NCBI GenBank assembly: GCA_014338405.1
Contig: JTDE01001092.1
Coordinates: 48,768-112,767 of the forward strand
DNA: 64,000 nucleotides
Source of the DNA: Paragonimus skrjabini miyazakii
Taxonomy: Eukaryota > Platyhelminthes > Trematoda > Plagiorchiida > Troglotrematidae
Reading direction: 5' to 3'
Both the position numbers and the translations under genes were made by a program. Below are positions 57,843 through 64,000 of this stretch, piece by piece (position 1 is the stretch's first letter; the number at the start of each line of letters is the position of its first letter). Below the pieces are notes generated by a model that was not told where the DNA came from, searched no databases, and saw only the letters and a list, made by a program, of their open reading frames with translations.

Positions 57843-60800
57843 CTATCAGACCCCCTGCAATCCTGTTGAAAAACCTCTTCGTTTCAGATTGATTGTCCCC
57901 CTGTGGTTCCGCACAAATTACAGTCATGCTAGGATGGTTTTTACCTCATTAAGGGCATTTAAGCCCGTCAAACTCATTAACTTATTATTTCCTCTTTAAG
58001 AACATCTTGTAAAAATACTTTGCTGCAGCAAAACAGTCCGGTTTGTCAGTTTACGAGATAAACCAATGCAAAAAGCAACCTCTGCACTTACTACAAAATG
58101 ATCCTGCAAAACATTTGCAGCTAATACCCGAAGTTGATACATGTAACACATGGAATACGGAGTACGTTGATATTACTAAGGAAAGACAAATGGTATGCAG
58201 CTATAACAGATCAGGAGCATTGGTTGATACAGAGAGGCCATAAAAAGTGCACGCGATATATTTCGGTTGTTGTGATCATGGTTCACTCAATCATTTGTGT
58301 TCACGTACACTTATCTTTTCTTTACATTATTGTAAAGCCGTTCGCTTTGATGTGCGTCACATCCTGCATATTGATTTGTCCTATAAAACTGACTGAATTA
58401 TTTGAAAACAACTTTTAAAAAACGTGTTCACATTCTGTCAAGTGTGAAGTCACTCAGGTGGAACTAAACCTATTCTCGTCCTTCACAAGTGTGATGGTCA
58501 AAGACAATGTTCAATTGTGATAAGAATAAATGGGCCTGAACAGGTCAAATAATCTCAAGTGTAGACATCCGGGAATCAGCCGGCGTATCTCAGTAAGTAG
58601 TAAGCTAAATCATCGGTAAACCAACAGGAATCCGGAACGGTTTTCACAGCCACTTACGGTAAACGACATGCGGGATTGAGAAAGGATGACAACAGTTTGT
58701 CTAAACATAATATTTTATGGTCCTGGAGTTCTAGATAACTGAAAGTGATGTTGATAGGCATAAAAGTAGCGGGAGGTTTTCATAAATGATTTAGCTCTGT
58801 CGAATTATTTCCTGCTTAAGCAAAAACGACAGGCGTTTTTCTGTATTTATAACAAACCTCGATGAATTTGTTTGGTGTCCATGTTTTTCACGGTGATCTA
58901 TTCATGTGGCATGTTTGCATTGCAGCCTTAGAATGCATAACATACACACTGAAATTCACTCAGGCAAAATAACCTACCAATGCGTATAGCGCTGCACAGT
59001 ACTTTCAGCGAAAGTTGTCGTAATTGTTGCTGTTCAAACCTAAAGGGACAGAAAGGAAGGTAGAAGAGAATTATCAAGATAGAAAAGGTCACGTTATCAT
59101 CAAGCGATTAGAAATCAAAACATTGGTCTCAAGTATACGGGGATCAGAATGAGAAACTCAGTGTGAATGAGGATAAACTTATCAGGTTTGTCTCAACAAA
59201 ACATCACTCGAATCACCTACTTTGTTATATCACTGGGCAGCGAAAGAACGTTTCCGAAGTGCAAAACTTTCAGTGGTTATATACACAGTGTTCATACTGT
59301 ATCAATACGAACTATTACAAGAATATGCACTGTTTGTAGGCGTCCATTGAAACTGGGCATCGAATCTTTTAAACATATAGCTCTGCGGATACTGATGAAT
59401 CGACGACAAGTTACCTGTTGTGGTCCCATGAAATTTCGATAAGGAAACGGAATGTTTCTGACGGACGTAGTCATTATTCATTCACGCCCTTATTGCCCAC
59501 TCCGTAGACGTGCCAAATCATCCTAAGTTGATAGACTGACTTTTACTTTGCATCAACTAGAACCGCTTTACGTAGAACGATATTACATGACAACATTACG
59601 TGACAACTAGGTGAGTGATGTAACATGAATGGATCCACATTCGTTAGTCAACACCCTGGCCAAAATTGTCTATGTTTACAAGTTGACAGACCCCACCATT
59701 GTGTATTCAGCAGTCACAACACAAGCAACTAACAATGTTCAGTCGGTTGTTGACTGATTATAGTCATGCTTCAATAAACCTAAGCAGTAAAAGTAGTTTA
59801 TGCAATCAGGACACAAATCTTCCAATGTGTAGTTAGTAACCAACGTTATCGCTATTAATCCATAATGGATCAAACAACCTTACGTAACATGCGGCTTTGC
59901 ATAAAGTTCTCCGGGTATTTTTCTAAAGGCTAGGTGAATCTGTAGTTAATCTGTAAATGATTCTTCTTCTGCTTATATCACTCGGCTGTCAAGTGACACG
60001 ATGACAAATGGTCATTTCACTTTATCACTCGTAGAGCCCGACTAACAGACTAAGGTTCCAGAAAAGAAGGACAGGATTCTCATATGAAACGTTTTATTAA
60101 CGTTAAATCAAGTAATTGTACGGTGCTACTGGATAATCCATCTCCAAGAACTAGACTGACATTTCTGGGTGAACTTGTGCGTTCTTTCTTGGCCAAAAGT
60201 ATCTCAAAATATCATCCATTTGTTGTGGTATTCCACGTCATCATCTGCTGATAATACCTATCCATACCTTATGAAACCGAAGCAAGTTAGATTATTTTCT
60301 CCGCCGCTAAGGGTAACATGCAAATAATAATAGATGAGTAGAGGTGAATTCAGTTTGACATACAAGTACACACGTAAGTGAGCAGCAAGCTTTGATTCTG
60401 ATATAATAACTGATGTTTACCAGTCGCAGTCATAACAGAGCAATGAAGCACTTGAGAAAATAACGTAGTTCACCTGCACTAATCAATAATCAACTGGAGC
60501 AAAGAATGTCAACTACTATCGTAATTTAATGTGCCCGTCAGTGCGCCCAATTTTGTACGAGAGTCGGACCAGCATCACACTACAGTGTAAATCTGGGTCG
60601 TTGTCTTTCAGTCATCTAATCCTCACCGTCATATAAAATGAAAATGTTTTTTGACGTATCATCTTAATCTTTTTTACAGAATGCGGAATGTATTACCGTA
60701 GTACCAAAAATGGGTATGGCGTGCAAGTAAAGGCAGTATTTACAAACGGCAGCCCAACATTCGTGTGAATATTAAACAAACGACTGTTTCAGTCCACGAA

Positions 60801-60943
60801 ATAATTTGCCAGAAGTAAAGTGTAAAAAATGTCACACATTACATTTTAAGCAAAAATGGTTCACACTACCTATCGCATGAGACAAAACATCAGAAACAAT
60901 TCACGATTTCACAAGATAGGTTACTGCTTTATCCTAAACCCGG
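57843..60943. other. Mostly unassigned, few weak plus-strand frames
   Basis: Plus-strand frames at 58043-58243 (with a GTATGC donor after KERQM) and 59167-59442 (after a TCACTGGGCAG acceptor) are possible exons without partners. The 5' end of gene B should lie here but was not identified. Confidence 0.35.
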
Positions 60944-61127
60944 TTAAACTTGCCATGCGATTAAACTCGTTGAAACAGCCACAATCCGATCTTTGAATTT
61001 CAACTCTTCATCTTTCGCGATTGTCCGAGTGCGCTGTGTAATGGAGGGAGTGAAGACTTGCACCTTGTCATTTTTTGTCAGCATATCGTCCCAACCATAG
61101 CGACGGTAGAAAAGGTAAAACATGAGC
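60944..61127 (-). CDS. Gene C terminal exon
   Basis: An excellent acceptor (CATAATTCCTCTACTTGTAG) opens one base plus 60 codons to a TAA: LMFYLFYRRYGWDDMLTKND, then VFTPSITQRTRTIAKDEEL, ending SLIAWQV. The aromatic-rich start could sit in a membrane or protein core. Only this exon was found, so the product is unknown. It may be the 3' end of a gene extending above 61127 on the minus strand. Confidence 0.62.
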
Positions 61128-63264
61128 CTACAAGTAGAGGAATTATGAATACATTGTACAAATCTAAAGCCGATAAAGTTAATGTTTATGGGTAGTTCCT
61201 AATTATTTAGCAAAACTAATAGCTTACGCTGTTGTCGCTTAGAAGAACAATAATGCTGTGAATAATGTTCAACTTCCTAAAGTGGAACTATCGGTTAGTT
61301 GGTTCAAAGTGTCCTACGGGGATATCCTTCAGTATAGGGAAGTACACACAATCTAACAGGCAATTCGAAACGAAAATGAAAGCAAGAAAATAATTTGAAA
61401 TTCACTCTGGAGAGTACATAATAATATATATGACAAAACATTATGTGCAATGTTACCATACCGTTAGAACCAAGGCATCACTTCCGTGATAAGAGTGTCT
61501 TTTGTGATGCTTACAAACTAAAATTGCACCATTTCAAACCAGTACACGAGCGCACACCAACCGCAGCACAGTTGATCGTCATCTGGTGAGGTAATTCTAT
61601 TCTGGACTACCAAAGAAATACGCGGGTGACTCAGTCAAAGTATGTAGTTTCTTAGCGTAAGACGTGGTCTCCAAGTCGAACTGGCAGAGTACCTGCTCCG
61701 TTTGAGATATCTATTTCTGTTGCTAGTATGAATCCAGCCAAAGTCCATGTATTTTGCAACTTGGTCTCATTTAACTTATCAGATCTGCCATACTACTTAT
61801 AAGAAATAAGCGCACAATTTGAAACTCCTGTGAACACAACTGTGTGAACCTCATCACATATCGAGTAGCTCCACGGACCACTTCTCAAAGTTTGATCCGC
61901 GACTTACCAGACGTTTACATACGTGCCGAATCAAATCAAAATTTTGCTTTTGAAAATTTCTGATAACGTAAGAGATTGACAAAAAATACCCAAAATAATA
62001 GTCTTTATCACATATTGTTTTCAATGTAAATTACTAAGGAAGGGTTATTTGCTTTTAGGAAACGAGGGCAAATATGTAAAAAGTACGTTTACTAAAAAGC
62101 CTCTATTGCATACACATAGCATCTTAAGAAATATACATCGCTTACAACGTGTTCTGAGTTACCATTGTACTAGCAGGTAACACCAGAATCACGGGAAGTT
62201 GGTATAGGTAAGTAGCTGGTTCGACTAGTACGACTTTAGCTTTTATTCTGAGATGATATTACAATCACAGTTTGATAATGCGTACGCCCCAAAAATAAAA
62301 TTTGTTGGTGCCTTTTGACGCTTTATAATCCCCAGTAATCATCCTCTCATCCCACTGACGGCACAAACAAAGATGTGATTGGAAGTTGTATCAAACAATA
62401 TACTTATGCGTGTGTGTCGGAAGTGTGCGTAACGCTCACACTTTAATATATCACGCGTTGACACCTGGTAATTGTGTCGCCGCACCTGTAAACCTATTCC
62501 AATACGAGTTGTCAACATTGAAAACCGTGATATCTTGAGACAGAGTCTGTTGAGCATCTCACTCATGGTGGTTCTGTATGTCAAGAACAAATATTTCGAA
62601 AAGATATCCTACATTCCAAAGAAGATTTCCTCTGTATATTCCAAATGAAAGGATAGACAAGTAAATTGCATCGGACATTATGCACATTTTACTTGAAGAT
62701 GTTTATTTGTGTTCACACTGGACTTGTACAATCAGCTTCTCTGATCAGTCATTTTCAGCCTAACTACTTCAATTTAATGGATTGATCAATTATCAATTTG
62801 GTTATTCCCACAATCGAGCTGTTTTTGGCATTGGCACACTTGTTCCTTTCGAGTAGGTGAATTGTGTTAGCAAACGAAGCCTAGAGTGGGCAACACATTT
62901 CAAACAGTATTCGCAAGTATAGTAACATACTGAAACCACTTATTGGTGAAAATCACAAATGAATTGTACTTCACGCGTTAGGCAGATTGTTTTACGAGAA
63001 CCTACACCTAGCCGAGGAGTTCAAATCGGTAAACAGTAAACTCATGTGATTGATCTGTGGAACAACATGACAACTAGATTTTTCACGATGTTATCGGCGA
63101 AACAGCTAAACATTACCTGGGGTAACTGATTACAGTTATGCCTAGTGATTATTAAGTAGATTGAATAGGACTGTGCAAGAGCCTAAGGGTTGATTCATTT
63201 CTATTCTAACACAAAAAACGTGCGCACTAGGAACTCGTCACGATTTGTACACAGGCAGCTCCTT
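61128..63264. other. Unassigned, presumed intron or upstream part of gene C
   Basis: No exon could be supported. The 83-codon minus-strand frame at 62339-62590 has no splice context. A tRNA-like stretch near 61664-61710 (TGGTCTCCAAGTCGAACTGG) is too degraded to name. Confidence 0.35.
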
Positions 63265-63345
63265 ACGAAAAGGACAACAAAATCGAATTTCGTTCGTGTT
63301 AGAGCCCGCCAGTAAAGTATCCAATCCAATCACCGGTGAGTTCTA
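63265..63345 (-). repeat. Decayed SINE fragment with hammerhead-like core
   Basis: On the minus strand, CTGGCGGGCTCTAACACGAA followed by CGAAATTCGATTTTG matches the core order of the other SINEs. GAAA is intact, CTGATGA has become CTGGCGG, and stem II is disrupted on its 3' side. No head is preserved. Confidence 0.5.
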
Positions 63346-63379
63346 TTCAATATACATGGACGGAAACTCCTAACTACTC

Positions 63380-64000
63380 ACCAGCAATCATCATCACCAT
63401 CATCAGCATAGACAGCAATACATCAGTGGATAACACTGATGCCTAACTGCCACCCAATCATGAAGAAGAAGAAAAAGCAAACCCTGTATAAGAAGAAAGA
63501 AGTTAAAAGGGGAAGGGGAGGGAACCTAACCCCTAAAAATAGCTACGTCTATATTCAAACATACAACATCAAGTCGCCTACACCCTGCAAACAAACAACC
63601 GAGCTGTAAGTGAAAGTAAAGCGTCATCAACAAGACAGCTTCCTCACGGCTCTCACTACCCCGCGTCATTAAATGCACTCACTTCACAGACAACTCGGAC
63701 AAACAACGACAACATTCACGCCACTGAGCTCGGTTAGCCGCCATCTCACCTAATGTCACAAGCCACCGACTCTGTGAGTCGCGAGGGCATCAGCCCGGAA
63801 GACGAACCCGGTCTACAGTGACCAACCCCTTCGTGAACCATTTCATTTGTTTACGCCAGGTCATCATCTGTCCATCTCACACCTTGTGCCAATCGACCAC
63901 AGCGTCGGTAAACAGTGCTCGGTGTGGCAGACGACTAGCTGACATCCTTAGTACATGACCTAACCACCTAAGCCTGTGAAATTGTAAGGACTCATTAGTG
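63380..64000 (-). pseudogene. Non-LTR retrotransposon 3' portion: reverse transcriptase C-terminal end plus 3' UTR
   Basis: Read on the minus strand from the window edge: LRWLGHVLRMSASRLPHR (63975-63920 region), then after stops and shifts VDRVRLPG and RDSQSRWL, and ANRAQWRECCR before an in-frame stop. This is the characteristic C-terminal end of fluke RTE/CR1-type elements (RWLGHV-RM--RLP-R, then W-------A-NR-QWR). It is followed by the 3' UTR shared with 38220-38510 and 29350-29560, and by a TGATGATGGTGATGATTG tail. Stops inside the frame show it is dead. It continues beyond the window. Confidence 0.75.

Noticed and set aside
62339..62590. 83-codon minus-strand frame
   Set aside because: No splice signals, no protein-like conservation pattern, chance length.
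1..64000. CRISPR array, bacterial operon, riboswitch or phage features
   Set aside because: No regularly spaced repeats, Shine-Dalgarno-led gene runs or prokaryotic gene families were seen. The sequence is eukaryotic.

Overview
The window looks like AT-rich, intron-rich nuclear DNA of a metazoan, most probably a digenean flatworm (fluke). The basis is threefold. (1) Short coding blocks are bounded by GT/AG splice signals and separated by introns of 0.1 to several kb. (2) There are decayed Penelope-like retroelement pieces, with the GIY-YIG endonuclease end and its linker. (3) There are tRNA-derived SINEs carrying a degenerate hammerhead-ribozyme core, and non-LTR retrotransposon 3' ends of a type I know from schistosomes and related flukes. 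The species assignment is inference. There is no bacterial gene organisation. An assembly gap of 100 N lies at 15318-15417.

Protein coding. Most open frames are at chance length for this base composition, so I accepted exons on splice signals, reading-frame phase across introns and protein-like translation. On the minus strand, gene model A runs from an ATG at 41525 down to a stop near 7604. It has about 26 candidate exons (about 4.1 kb of coding sequence recovered), with several phase-compatible runs; the longest is 10282-9035 preceded by 11405-17039. Its product is a long, helix-rich protein with at least one HEAT-like repeat (28912-29028) that I cannot name. Some exons are missing, because phase does not always carry through. 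Gene model B, also minus, has its terminal exons at 49110-57842, includes a clear HEAT-like exon (50583-50711) and ends at a TAG at 49110. A third minus-strand terminal exon (gene C) lies at 60944-61127. Weaker plus-strand exons sit inside introns of gene A (31942-33362, 35149-35428, 37668-37902) and at 44311-44440 and 47824-48059.

Mobile DNA. Five SINE copies or fragments with hammerhead-like cores lie at about 90-185, 5205-5335, 24061-24267, 27121-27280 and 63265-63345. Three Penelope-like fragments lie at 4532-4888, 7030-7460 and 17844-18185. Three copies of one non-LTR 3' end lie at 29350-29560, 38220-38510 and 63380-64000. A dispersed repeat pair lies at 1985-2600 and 23640-24440, the second copy interrupted by a SINE.

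The most unusual structure is an exact 238-bp inverted repeat (44583-44820 and 46263-46500) around a 1.44-kb spacer. The sequence outside the exact arms is still recognisably homologous but strongly diverged. That is the pattern expected from local gene conversion, or from an undescribed palindromic element.
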